A stretch of DNA of 64,000 nucleotides from Actinoplanes aureus (GCF_015704865.1 NZ_JADQTO010000003.1:62001-126000), one strand, 5' to 3'. Counted from the stretch's first letter, positions 35,428 through 43,903 are shown. The notes: generated from the sequence alone by a model not told the origin. Made by a program: numbers and translations.

Positions 35428-35503
35428 AACCGGTTCGGGTTTCAGCGGCGGCCATCGCCATATCACCAGCCGCTCCCCCGCGGCTTCGAGTTCGGAGATC
35501 AGC

Positions 35504-36823
35504 GTGAAACGCAGGAGTTTCTTGACCCTCTCCGCGGGTGCCGCCGCCGGCGCTGCGCTCGCCGCGTGTGGCAACGAAGGCCCCGGTGACGATTCCGGTG
35601 GCGGCAGCGGTTCCGGTGCGGCCACCTACTGGTCGCTCAGCGGCGAGCCGGGTCAGCCCTACCGCCAGGCCGCCGCCGACCGGTGGAACAAGGCCAACCC
35701 GGACGCCAAGATCACCCCGACGTTCTTCCAGAACGACGCGTACAAGCAGAAGATCAAGACGGCGCTCGGCGCCAACCAGGCCCCCACCATGATCTGGGGC
35801 TGGGGCGGCGGCGGTCTCAAGAGCTACGTCGAGGCCGGCCAGGTCGAGGACCTGACCGACTGGCTCAGCCAGAACGCCGCGGTCAAGGACAAGATTCTGC
35901 CGTCCTCCTTCGGCGCGGCCACGGTCGACGGCAAGATCTACGCCATGCCGGTCGAGACGGTCCAGCCGATCGTCCTCTACTACAACAAGAAGGTCTTCGA
36001 CCAGGTCGGCGTGCAGCCCCCGCAGACCTACGGCGACATCCTCGCCCTGATCCCGAAGTTCAACGCCAAGGGCATCGCGCCGTTCTCGCTCGCCGGGCAG
36101 TCCCGCTGGACGAACATGATGTGGCTCGAGTTCATGCTCGACCGCCAGGCCGGCTCCGAGGTCTTCGACAACGTCTTCGCCGGCAAGCAGGGCGCCTGGT
36201 CCGACCCGGCCGTGCTGGACATGCTGACCAAGGTCCAGGACCTGGTGAAGCAGAACGCGTTCCAGAAGGGCTTCGCCTCGACCGTCGCCGACACCAACGC
36301 CGACCAGGCCCTGCTCTACACCGGCAAGGCCGCGATGATGGTGCACGGCTCCTGGTCGTACGGTATTCAGAAGGCCAACGGCGGCAAGTTCGTCGCCGAC
36401 GGTGGCCTGGGCTGGATGAACTTCCCGCCGATCGACGGCGGCAAGGGCGACCCGACCAACACCGTCGGCAACCCCGGCCAGTACCTGTCGATCTCCTCCA
36501 AGGCGACGCCCGAGGCCAAGGAGACCGCGAAGAAGTTCTTCTCCACCACGCTGGTGGACGACGAGGAGAAGGCCGGCTGGGTCAAGTCCGGCGGCGTTCC
36601 GGTGCTCAAGGGCGCCGACAGCCTGTTCACCGGCGACGACGCGACGTTCCTCAAGGACATGGCCGCCATCGCGGCCGGCGCCAAGACCTTCGCGCAGTCG
36701 TGGGACCAGGCGCTGAGCCCGACCGCCGCCGAGGTGCTGCTGGACAACATCGCCAAGCTGTTCCAGCTGCAGGTCAGCCCGCAGCAGTGGGTCGACAACA
36801 TGAACGGGGTCATTGGTAAATGA
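35504..36823 (+). CDS. Carbohydrate ABC transporter substrate-binding lipoprotein
   Basis: 439 residues, GTG start with GGAG about 6 bases upstream. The signal MKRRSFLTLSAGAAAGAALAAC has a twin-arginine-like start and a lipobox with Cys22. The mature part is a family-1 sugar-binding fold (ANQAPTMIWGWGGGGLKSYVE, PVETVQPIVLYYNKKVFDQVG). It feeds the two permeases encoded next. No ATPase gene is present; such systems usually share an MsiK-type ATPase encoded elsewhere. Confidence 0.9.
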   Translation: MKRRSFLTLSAGAAAGAALAACGNEGPGDDSGGGSGSGAATYWSLSGEPGQPYRQAAADRWNKANPDAKITPTFFQNDAYKQKIKTALGANQAPTMIWGWGGGGLKSYVEAGQVEDLTDWLSQNAAVKDKILPSSFGAATVDGKIYAMPVETVQPIVLYYNKKVFDQVGVQPPQTYGDILALIPKFNAKGIAPFSLAGQSRWTNMMWLEFMLDRQAGSEVFDNVFAGKQGAWSDPAVLDMLTKVQDLVKQNAFQKGFASTVADTNADQALLYTGKAAMMVHGSWSYGIQKANGGKFVADGGLGWMNFPPIDGGKGDPTNTVGNPGQYLSISSKATPEAKETAKKFFSTTLVDDEEKAGWVKSGGVPVLKGADSLFTGDDATFLKDMAAIAAGAKTFAQSWDQALSPTAAEVLLDNIAKLFQLQVSPQQWVDNMNGVIGK

Positions 36824-37746
36824 CGACGCTCGCTCCGCCCGTCGTACGCGGTCAGGAGCCCACCAGATCCAGCGGCGGGCGGAGCGGCTCCGTCGTGTGG
36901 ATGGCCCTGCCCGCGTTCGTGATGTTCGTGTTCTTCGGGATCGTCCCGCTGCTCGGCGTGATCGTGCTCAGCTTCGCGACGTGGAACGGCATCACGCCGA
37001 CCATCGAGCTGACCGGTCTGACCAGCTGGCGTGCTGCCCTCAGCAACCCGAGCCTGCCGAACGCCATCTGGGTCACCTTCCTGATCATGGCGCTGTCCTG
37101 GCTGGTGCAGACCCCGATCTCGATCCTGCTCGGGGTGTTCATGGCCACCCGGACCCGGTACCGCGGCTTCCTCTCGGTGCTCTACTTCATCCCGCTGCTG
37201 CTCAGCTCCGCGGCGATCGCGATCACCTACAAGTCGCTGCTGGACCCGAGCTTCGGGATCGGCGCCGGCCTCGGGGTCGAGGCGCTGAACCAGAACTGGC
37301 TCGGCGAGGCCAACCTGGCCATCGGCACGCTGATCTTCGTGGTCTCCTGGCAGTTCATCCCGTTCCACTCGCTGATCTACCAGGGCGCCGTCCGGCAGAT
37401 CCCGCACTCGATGTACGAGGCGGCGCAGATCGACGGTGCCGGGCGGGTGCGTCAGTTCTTCGGCATCACGCTGCCGCAGCTCAAGTACACGATCATCACG
37501 TCGTCGACGCTGATGGTGGTGGGCTCGCTGACCTTCTTCGACCTGATCTGGGTGCTCACCGCCGGCGGTCCCGGCGACGCCACCCGCGCCCTCGCGGTGC
37601 AGATGTACCAGCAAGGCTTCCAGGCCAGCCTGATGGGCCCGGCCAGCGCGATCGCTGTCATCCTGGTCCTGACCGGACTCGGCCTGTCGCTGCTGCTGCG
37701 GCGCCTCGGCGGCCGGGCCGACGAGAGCCAGCTGGAAGGAGCCTGA
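36820..37746 (+). CDS. Sugar ABC transporter permease (MalF/UgpA type)
   Basis: 308 residues, six predicted membrane helices, starting in the stop of the binding-protein gene (ATGA). The EAA loop is MYEAAQIDGAGRVRQFFGIT, in the middle of the C-terminal half. Forms the channel with the protein encoded next. Confidence 0.9.
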   Translation: MTTLAPPVVRGQEPTRSSGGRSGSVVWMALPAFVMFVFFGIVPLLGVIVLSFATWNGITPTIELTGLTSWRAALSNPSLPNAIWVTFLIMALSWLVQTPISILLGVFMATRTRYRGFLSVLYFIPLLLSSAAIAITYKSLLDPSFGIGAGLGVEALNQNWLGEANLAIGTLIFVVSWQFIPFHSLIYQGAVRQIPHSMYEAAQIDGAGRVRQFFGITLPQLKYTIITSSTLMVVGSLTFFDLIWVLTAGGPGDATRALAVQMYQQGFQASLMGPASAIAVILVLTGLGLSLLLRRLGGRADESQLEGA

Positions 37747-37747
37747 G

Positions 37748-38653
37748 GTGGCGACCGTGACACCAACCCCCGTCGGTACCCGGGCCACCCGGCCACCGGC
37801 GTCGCACGCCCCGCGTAAGTCGTCCCGGCGCCGGCTGCGCGAGAACAACTGGGTCGGCGGCGGATTCGGCTGGATCTGGCTGCTCGTGGTGATGCTGCCG
37901 CTCTACTGGCTCGTCATCACCAGCTTCAAGACCCAGGCGAACTACTTCTTCACCAACCCGCTGAAGCCACCGACCGAGTTCACCTTCGAGAACTACCAGC
38001 TGGTGATCGAGAGCGACTTCGTCCGGTACTTCACGAACAGTGTCATCGTCACCGCCGGAGCGATCCTCCCGGCCACGCTGATCTCGTTCATGGCGGCGTA
38101 CGCGATCGTCCGCGGCGCGGGCAACCGGTTCCTCCGGACGGTCAACGGGATCTTCCTGATGGGGCTGGCCATCCCGCTCCAGGCGGTGGTCATCCCGGTC
38201 TACCTGATCATCATCAAGATGGAGCTGTACGACACGCTCCAGGCGATCATCCTGCCGTCCATCGCGTTCGCCATCCCGCTGTCGGTGCTGGTGCTGTCGA
38301 ACTTCATCCGCGACGTCCCGAAGGAACTCTTCGAGTCGATGCGGATGGACGGCGCCACCGAGTGGGGCACGATGTGGCGGCTGGCCTTCCCGCTCACCAG
38401 GCCGGCCCTGGTCACCGTGATGATCTACAACGCGGTGGGCATCTGGAACGGCTTCCTGCTGCCGCTGATCCTCACCCAGAGCCCCGAGCAGGCGACCATC
38501 CCGCTCGCGCTCGCGACGTTCCAGACCCAGTTCGGCGTGAACGTCCCGGCGGTCGCCGCGTCGGTCACGCTCACCACGGTCCCGATCGTGCTGCTCTACG
38601 CGATCGGCCGCCGGCAGCTGGTCAGCGGCCTGACGGCCGGCTTCGGCAAGTGA
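37748..38653 (+). CDS. Sugar ABC transporter permease (MalG/UgpE type)
   Basis: 301 residues, GTG start one base after the previous stop. A basic N-terminus of about 40 residues leads into six membrane helices; the EAA loop is ESMRMDGATEWGTMWRLAFP. Last gene of the importer operon; the regulator gene follows in opposite orientation. Confidence 0.9.
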   Translation: MATVTPTPVGTRATRPPASHAPRKSSRRRLRENNWVGGGFGWIWLLVVMLPLYWLVITSFKTQANYFFTNPLKPPTEFTFENYQLVIESDFVRYFTNSVIVTAGAILPATLISFMAAYAIVRGAGNRFLRTVNGIFLMGLAIPLQAVVIPVYLIIIKMELYDTLQAIILPSIAFAIPLSVLVLSNFIRDVPKELFESMRMDGATEWGTMWRLAFPLTRPALVTVMIYNAVGIWNGFLLPLILTQSPEQATIPLALATFQTQFGVNVPAVAASVTLTTVPIVLLYAIGRRQLVSGLTAGFGK

Positions 38654-38658
38654 GCCAG

Positions 38659-38683
38659 CCCGGGGGAGCGGTGCTCCCTCGGG
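38659..38683. terminator. Hairpin between convergent permease and lacI genes
   Basis: CCCGGGGGAGC (38659-38669) faces GCTCCCTCGGG (38673-38683) with a GGT loop and one wobble. It begins 6 bases after the permease stop. A 17-base stretch of it is repeated exactly at 38710-38726 inside the end of the lacI gene. Confidence 0.65.
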
Positions 38684-38686
38684 CCC

Positions 38687-39718
38687 TCAGCTTGCTTCAG
38701 CGTTTGAGGCCGGGGGAGCGGTGCTCTCCCGGACCATCAACTTGGTGACCAGCTCCACCCGGGGCGTCTCGATGGTCTCGCCGCGCGACAACCGCAACAC
38801 GGTACGCGCGGCGAGCGCCCCCATCTCGGCGAGCGGCTGACGCACCGTGGTCAGCGGCGGCGAGGCCCAGCGCGACTCGGGCAGGTCGTCGAAGCCGATC
38901 ACGCTCAGCTGCTCGGGCACCCGCATGCCGCGCCGCCGGGCCGCCTCGCACACGCCGAGCGCCATCAGGTCGCTGGAGGCGAAGATGGCGGTCGGCGGGT
39001 CGGGCAGGTCGAGCAGCCGGCAGCCGGCGATGAAACCGGACTCGTGCCGGAAGTCGCCCTCGTCGATCAGCGCGTCGTCGGCATGCACACCGGCCGCTTC
39101 CATCGCCGCCCGGTAACCGTCCAGGCGGGCCCGGCTGCACAGCAGGTTCTTCGGGCCGGCGACGAAACCGATCCGCCGGTGCCCCAGCGACAGCAGGTGA
39201 TCGGTGGCGGTCCGGCCGCCGGACCAGTTGGTGGCGCCGATCGTCGGCACGTCGGACGCGGCCCCGCCGGCCGGGTCGATGATCACCACCGGGACCTTGA
39301 GCCGGTGCAGCTCGTTGTGCACCGGCTCGGCCACGTCCGAGGTCACGAAGATGACCCCGTCGGAGGCGCGGGCCCGCAGGTTCTGCAGCCATTGCCGGGT
39401 CGCCGTGGTGCGCCGGTGCACCTGGGAGACCACGGTGCCGACGCCGCCGGCGTGGGCGACGTCCTCGACACCGCGGATCAGCTCCAGGGCCCACGGGCTG
39501 TCCAGGTCGTTGAAGACCAGGTCCAGCAGGCGGGCCCGGCCGGAGTGCCGAGAGTTGCGAGGGCGGTAGTCGTGCTCACGCAGCAGCCGCTCGATGAGCT
39601 CACGGGTCTGTGGCGACACGTCGGAACGTCCGTTGAGCACCCGGGACACCGTGGGCACGGACACCCCGGCGGCCTGTGCGATGGCCGCGATGGTCACGCG
39701 TTGCCTGGCCATGGCCAT
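38687..39718 (-). CDS. LacI-family transcriptional repressor of the adjacent sugar locus
   Basis: 343 residues. The helix-turn-helix with hinge is VTIAAIAQAAGVSVPTVSRV (8-27) then LNGRSDVSP, followed by a sugar-binding core (VIFVTSDVAEPVH, GHRRIGFVAGP, AIFASSDLMALGV, SVIGFDDLPESRWASPPLTT). Adjacent to the importer and GH3 gene and with look-alike operators near all three, it is the probable local repressor, released by an oligosaccharide. Start at 39718; a second ATG two codons later is possible. Confidence 0.9.
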   Translation of the reverse strand: MAMARQRVTIAAIAQAAGVSVPTVSRVLNGRSDVSPQTRELIERLLREHDYRPRNSRHSGRARLLDLVFNDLDSPWALELIRGVEDVAHAGGVGTVVSQVHRRTTATRQWLQNLRARASDGVIFVTSDVAEPVHNELHRLKVPVVIIDPAGGAASDVPTIGATNWSGGRTATDHLLSLGHRRIGFVAGPKNLLCSRARLDGYRAAMEAAGVHADDALIDEGDFRHESGFIAGCRLLDLPDPPTAIFASSDLMALGVCEAARRRGMRVPEQLSVIGFDDLPESRWASPPLTTVRQPLAEMGALAARTVLRLSRGETIETPRVELVTKLMVRESTAPPASNAEAS

Positions 39719-39750
39719 GGGAGCGCTCCTTACCGCCGGTCCACCTCGGC

Positions 39751-39762
39751 GGAACTTTCGGA
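39751..39762 (-). promoter_or_regulatory. Possible autoregulatory operator of the lacI-type gene
   Basis: GGAACTTTCGGA lies 33 bases before the regulator's start and resembles the CGAAACTT/TTTCCGAAA elements at 35234-35427. Negative autoregulation is inferred. Confidence 0.4.
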
Positions 39763-39796
39763 CCCGGCACCGGAATCATGCCATGTCTGTTCCCGG

Positions 39797-40678
39797 TCAG
39801 AGAAAGCGGGGAATGACCTCTTCCTGGAAGCGCAGCATCGGCGCGTGGTCGTACGCCACCCGCGGGACGTAGACGATCGCGTAGTCGACGCCGGCCTCCA
39901 CCAGCCGCTCCAGGTTGCGGATGTGGTCCGCGCTCGAGTCGGCCGGGTCCAGGTTGTAGCTCGTCGACTTGATGATCCGGTCGTAGTCGCGTTCCTGCCG
40001 CTCGCAGTGCTCCCGGAGCACGGCCGCCTTCTGCCGGAAGATCTCCGGGTCGCCGCCGCCGAAGTTCGCGCCGTCGGCGTACTGGGCGACCAGCTTGAGC
40101 GTCACCTTCTCGCCGCCGCCGCCGATCCAGAACGACGGGTGCGGCTTGCGAACCCCCTTCGGCTCGTTGATCGGCTGGTCGATCCGGTAGTGCTTGCCGG
40201 TGAAGACGGGCCGCTCCTCGGTCCACATCTTGTGCACGATCTGCACGCCCTCACGGAACGCGGCCATCCGCTCGGGCACCTCGGCCCACTCGTAGCCGTA
40301 CGCCTTCCACTCGTGCTCGTACCAGCCGGCGCCGATGCCGGCGTAGAGGCGGCCGTGGCTGGCGACGTCCACGGTTGACGCGATCTTGGCGTAGAGCGAC
40401 GGGTGGCGGTAGCCGTTGCAGCCGACCATCTGCCCGATGTTCACCCGGCTGGTGTCGCGCGCCAGGGTCGACGTCACGGTCCAGCACTCGAAGGTGGTGT
40501 TGATGGTGGGTTCGGGCGTGGTGTGGAAATGGTCGTAGACCCAGACGCTGTCCCACGGGCCGGCGTCGGCCAGCTTCGCCACGGCGGTCATCGCCTCGTA
40601 CTGCTCGACCGGATCGGCGATCTCGGTGAGGTCCATCCGCCAGCCCTGGGGTACGAAGACCCCGAAACGCATGCTCAT
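39797..40678 (-). CDS. LLM-class F420-dependent oxidoreductase
   Basis: 293 residues from the ATG at 40678 (MSMRFGVFVPQGW); ATG 40672 and TTG 40687 are alternatives. A luciferase-like TIM barrel: DSVWVYDHFHTT, ECWTVTSTLARDTSRVNIGQ, HGRLYAGIGAGWYEHEWKAY, FWIGGGGEKVTLKLVAQYAD. This GIGAGW signature is typical of actinobacterial F420-dependent LLM enzymes. Substrate unknown. It reads away from a second LLM gene upstream of it on the same strand. Confidence 0.85.
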   Translation of the reverse strand: MSMRFGVFVPQGWRMDLTEIADPVEQYEAMTAVAKLADAGPWDSVWVYDHFHTTPEPTINTTFECWTVTSTLARDTSRVNIGQMVGCNGYRHPSLYAKIASTVDVASHGRLYAGIGAGWYEHEWKAYGYEWAEVPERMAAFREGVQIVHKMWTEERPVFTGKHYRIDQPINEPKGVRKPHPSFWIGGGGEKVTLKLVAQYADGANFGGGDPEIFRQKAAVLREHCERQERDYDRIIKSTSYNLDPADSSADHIRNLERLVEAGVDYAIVYVPRVAYDHAPMLRFQEEVIPRFL

Positions 40679-40726
40679 GGGCTTCAACCTACCGACCTGG
40701 CAGAGGCGTTTCGGCCGGGCTCGGCA

Positions 40727-41626
40727 TCATTCCAGGTGGTGCAGCAACTCCGTGGTCCTGGCCTGCTCGGCCGGGCTTCCGAACGGCGCCGCGACGAACT
40801 CGGAGACGCCGGTCCCGGCCAGACGCCGCACCTGCCGCGCGACCGCCTCCTCGTCACCGGCGATCGCCACCTCTCCGGGGCCCCGCACTCCCTCCCGGTC
40901 CAGAACGGCCTGATACTCGGGCACCCGCGCGGCCATGGCGTAGTGGGCGGCGATGCGTCCCCGGGCATCGGCCTCGTCCGTGGTGACGCACACCGGCAGC
41001 CCGGCCACCACCCGCGGTGCGGGTCGTCCCGCGCCGTTCGCGGCCGCGGTGACGAGCGGCATGACGTGCGTCTCCAGGGTCTTCGGGCCGGCCATCCAGG
41101 TGACCGTTCCATCGGCCATCTCCCCGGCCAGCCGCAGCATCGCCGGGCCCAGCGCGGCGAGCAGCACCGGCGGTGGTTCGGCGCCCGGAACGGCGACCGT
41201 CCCGGCGGCCGTCAGCATCGGGCCCGCGTGAGCCACCGGCATGCCGTGCAGGAGGGGCCGCAGGACGGAGAGGTACTCGCGCAGGTAGGCGACCGGCCGG
41301 TGGGCCGGGAGGCCGAACATGCCACCCACCATGGCCGCGATGCCGGCGCCGATGCCCAGGGTCAGACGGTTGCCGGTGGCGGCCTGCACGCTGAGCGCCT
41401 GGCCGGCGAGGGTGAGCGGATGTCGTTGCCGGACCGGGACGGCCGCGGTGCCCAGCCGGATCGTGGGCGCGTGCGCCCCGGCGAGGGCGACCGCGGTGAG
41501 AGCGTCCCAGCCGAGCGCCTGCGCCGACCACGCGGTGGCCAGGCCTTCGGCGGCGGTGGCCTGCGCGGCCAGGTCCGCCGCGGTCGCTGGGCCGCGTACC
41601 TCACCGATCATGATGCCGATGTCCAC
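40727..41626 (-). CDS. LLM-class (F420-dependent) oxidoreductase under TetR control
   Basis: 299 residues, GTG start with GGAGGACAGA just before it. Barrel motifs are ATAWSAQALGWDALTAVALA, RLGTAAVPVRQRHPLTLAGQ and RLTLGIGAGIAAMV. It diverges from a TetR gene across an 85-base gap with a perfect 20-bp inverted repeat, so repression by that TetR is very likely. Substrate unknown; a xenobiotic-type inducer is plausible. Confidence 0.85.
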   Translation of the reverse strand: MDIGIMIGEVRGPATAADLAAQATAAEGLATAWSAQALGWDALTAVALAGAHAPTIRLGTAAVPVRQRHPLTLAGQALSVQAATGNRLTLGIGAGIAAMVGGMFGLPAHRPVAYLREYLSVLRPLLHGMPVAHAGPMLTAAGTVAVPGAEPPPVLLAALGPAMLRLAGEMADGTVTWMAGPKTLETHVMPLVTAAANGAGRPAPRVVAGLPVCVTTDEADARGRIAAHYAMAARVPEYQAVLDREGVRGPGEVAIAGDEEAVARQVRRLAGTGVSEFVAAPFGSPAEQARTTELLHHLE

Positions 41627-41638
41627 TCTGTCCTCCAG

Positions 41639-41697
41639 CTATGCGGAGAGGGTCTCCGCTTCACTTCCGGTAATATACGGAGACCCTCTCCGCATAG
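41639..41697. promoter_or_regulatory. Perfect 20-bp inverted repeat (TetR operator pair)
   Basis: CTATGCGGAGAGGGTCTCCG (41639-41658) and its exact reverse complement (41678-41697) are separated by 19 bases containing TAATAT, a good -10 candidate. Each arm holds its own small palindrome, GGAGAGGGTCTCC. Two TetR dimers could therefore flank one promoter zone shared by the LLM and TetR genes. Confidence 0.8.
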
Positions 41698-41711
41698 CAA
41701 CGAGGAAGTCG

Positions 41712-42254
41712 ATGAGAAGCGATGCCCGGCGCAACCGCGACCGCTTGCTGGCGGCCGCGCGGGAGGAGTTCGCGGCACAGGGGCGCGGTGCCTCGCTGAA
41801 CCGGATCGCGCAGCAGGCCGGCGTCGGGCCGGGAACTCTCTATCGTCACTTCCCGTCGGCGCAGGCCCTGCTGGTGGCGATCATCTCGGAGGACGTCGCG
41901 GCGCTCTGTGCCCGCGGGGAGGAGTTGCTCGCACACCCGTCGGCCGGCGAGGCGCTGCGCGCCTGGCTGCGCGCGCTTGCCGTGCACGCCTCGGCCATGC
42001 GAGGGCTGGTCGCCGTGGAGGCGCTGGGCGGCGGCGCGGCGCTGGCCGAGTGCCATGACGCGATCCGTGCCGCCGGATCGCGCCTGTTGCGCCGAGCCGA
42101 GGAGGAGGCCGGCGAGCGGTACCAGGTCGACATCGACGATCTGCTGGTCGCCGTCAACGCGATGGCCTGGGCCGGCGAGCAGGCGCCCCAGGATCACGCA
42201 CGCCTCGATCGGCTGCTGGCCCTGCTGATGCGAGGCCTGCCGTCAGCCGGGTGA
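41712..42254 (+). CDS. TetR-family repressor
   Basis: 180 residues from the ATG at 41712 (GAGGAAG close upstream); upstream in-frame codons run through the operator and the opposite gene and are rejected. The helix-turn-helix is LNRIAQQAGVGPGTLYRHFP, with a C-terminal TetR_C domain rich in Ala and Leu. It sits next to the inverted repeat and should repress itself and the divergent LLM gene. Confidence 0.9.
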   Translation: MRSDARRNRDRLLAAAREEFAAQGRGASLNRIAQQAGVGPGTLYRHFPSAQALLVAIISEDVAALCARGEELLAHPSAGEALRAWLRALAVHASAMRGLVAVEALGGGAALAECHDAIRAAGSRLLRRAEEEAGERYQVDIDDLLVAVNAMAWAGEQAPQDHARLDRLLALLMRGLPSAG

Positions 42255-42278
42255 GTATTCCTATCTATCCTATGGGTC

Positions 42279-43220
42279 ATGGATTGCTGTACGCCGTCGG
42301 CCGGCAGGCCGGCCACCGTGGTCGCGGCGCCGGTTCCCGGCGCCGGAACCCACCCGATTGAGCAGATCCGGGTGCCTTCCCAGACCTTCGCGATGGGTGA
42401 CGCCCACGACGACGGCGTACGTGCGGACGGCGAACAACCCGTGCACCAGGTACGCCTGCCCGCCTTCGCCATCGACGCGACCCCGGTGACGGTCGCCGAC
42501 TTCCGCGCCTTCGTGGCCGCGACCGGTCACCGCACCGACGCCGAGCGGTACGGCTGGTCGGCCGTCTTCCATCTGGCCCTCACCGACCCGGACCACGTCG
42601 CCGGCCGGATGCACGGCACCCCGTGGTGGCTGGGCGTCGAGGGCGCCGACTGGGCGCACCCGGGCGGACCGTCCGACGCCGCCGGTGAGGACCATCCGGT
42701 GGTGCACGTGAGCTGGAACGACGCGCGGGCGTACTGCGCCTGGGCCGGGCGCCGGCTGCCGTCCGAGGCGGAGTGGGAGTGCGCGGCACGCGGTGGCCTG
42801 CCGTCGCTGCGCTACCCGTGGGGCGACGACCTGCCCGCCGAGGGGCACGCGGTCAACATCTGGCAGGGCGAGTTCCCGGTCCACAACACCGCCGGGGACG
42901 GGTTCGTCACCACCGCGCCGGTGCGGTCGTTCCGGCCGAACGCGTACGGGCTGTGGCAGCCGGTCGGCAACGTGTGGGAGTGGTGCGCCGACTGGTTCTC
43001 GCCCACCTACTACGCCGAGTCGCCGGTGGACGATCCACGCGGGCCGGCCGGTGGGGCCGCCAAGGTGATCCGCGGCGGGTCGTACCTGTGCCACGACTCG
43101 TACTGCAACCGCTACCGCAACGCCGCCCGCTCGTCCAACACGCCCGATTCGTCGACCGGCAACACAGGCTTCCGGACGGTCGCAAAAAATCTTGGCGAAG
43201 CACTGGCACTCGCCGAGTGA
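42279..43220 (+). CDS. Formylglycine-generating enzyme (sulfatase activator)
   Basis: 313 residues, FGE-sulfatase domain. Both catalytic, copper-binding cysteines are present as C271 and C276 in GGSYLCHDSYCNRYR, and the family start MDCCTPSA, MGDAHDDGVRADGE, LPSEAEWECAARGG and VGNVWEWCADWF are seen, so it should be a true FGE oxidising a Cys in CxPxR of type I sulfatases to formylglycine. No protein with a clear CxPxR sulfatase motif is encoded in the window. Its last bases overlap a CIRCE-like element that may control the next gene. Confidence 0.93.
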   Translation: MDCCTPSAGRPATVVAAPVPGAGTHPIEQIRVPSQTFAMGDAHDDGVRADGEQPVHQVRLPAFAIDATPVTVADFRAFVAATGHRTDAERYGWSAVFHLALTDPDHVAGRMHGTPWWLGVEGADWAHPGGPSDAAGEDHPVVHVSWNDARAYCAWAGRRLPSEAEWECAARGGLPSLRYPWGDDLPAEGHAVNIWQGEFPVHNTAGDGFVTTAPVRSFRPNAYGLWQPVGNVWEWCADWFSPTYYAESPVDDPRGPAGGAAKVIRGGSYLCHDSYCNRYRNAARSSNTPDSSTGNTGFRTVAKNLGEALALAE

Positions 43221-43229
43221 CAGTGCTAA
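43203..43229 (+). promoter_or_regulatory. CIRCE-like heat-shock operator before hsp20
   Basis: CTGGCACTC, 9 bases, CAGTGCTAA compares with the HrcA operator TTAGCACTC-N9-GAGTGCTAA: 6 of 9 left and 8 of 9 right positions agree and the spacing is exact. It overlaps the stop of the FGE gene, about 115 bases before the hsp20 start. Confidence 0.55.
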
Positions 43230-43344
43230 AAAATGTCTTGTCGGTGCAGGTCAAAGAGATCTGGGAACCGACCTCGGCGTTGATTGTTAGCCGAGCGCCA
43301 CGAGCCGCCGGAGAGGCCGGCGGCTGCTTCGAGGAGGTGGATCC

Positions 43345-43806
43345 GTGGTGCTGACTTTCGATCCTTTCCGCGAGTTCGACCGCCTGGCCGGACAGATGCT
43401 GGGCACCCCCGCCGTCGCGGGCGGCCCCGCCGTCGCGGCGATGCCGATGGACCTGTATCGCTCCGGTGACCACTTCGTGCTGCACTGCGACCTCGCCGGC
43501 GTCGACCCGGGTTCGGTGCAGGTGGACGTCGACGGGCGGGTTCTGATCATCCGTGCCGAGCGGTCCGCTCGGACCGAGGCCGACGTGCAGTGGGTGCGGC
43601 GCGAGCGGGTGACCGGCACCTTCGAACGGCGGCTCACCATCGGCGACGGCCTGGACCTCGACAAGATCTCCGCCACCTGGCAGGACGGCGTGCTCACCGT
43701 GACCATCCCGGTGGCCGAGGCAGCCAAGCCGCGCCGCATCGAGATCAGCACCGGTGCGCACCCGGTGATCGAGGGCTCCGCCAAGGACAAGGCCATCACC
43801 AGCTGA
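43345..43806 (+). CDS. Hsp20/alpha-crystallin small heat-shock protein
   Basis: 153 residues, GTG start after GAGGAGGTGG. The alpha-crystallin domain spans about 35-135: PMDLYRSGDHFVLHCDLAGV, then RVTGTFERRLTIGDGLDLDK and the A-x-x-x-x-GVLTVTIP signature AtwqdGVLTVTIPV. It is an ATP-independent holdase chaperone. The CIRCE-like site upstream suggests HrcA control. It converges on the catalase gene. Confidence 0.92.
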   Translation: MVLTFDPFREFDRLAGQMLGTPAVAGGPAVAAMPMDLYRSGDHFVLHCDLAGVDPGSVQVDVDGRVLIIRAERSARTEADVQWVRRERVTGTFERRLTIGDGLDLDKISATWQDGVLTVTIPVAEAAKPRRIEISTGAHPVIEGSAKDKAITS

Positions 43807-43814
43807 GCCGGTCC

Positions 43815-43843
43815 CGGCCCCGCGCTGGTTCAGCGCGGGGCCG
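43815..43843 (+). terminator. Terminator of hsp20
   Basis: CGGCCCCGCGCTG (43815-43827), loop GTT, CAGCGCGGGGCCG (43831-43843): a perfect 13-bp stem 9 bases after the hsp20 stop. Confidence 0.85.
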
Positions 43844-43859
43844 AAAACTGACCGAAAGC

Positions 43860-43903
43860 GGACCGCGCCGGTCAGTGGCAGAGGCCACCGGCCGGCGCGG
43901 TCC
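43860..43903 (-). terminator. Terminator of catalase gene
   Basis: GGACCGCGCCGG (43860-43871) pairs with CCGGCGCGGTCC (43892-43903), with a small nested GTGG/CCAC stem. It lies 13 bases beyond the catalase stop. Confidence 0.75.
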
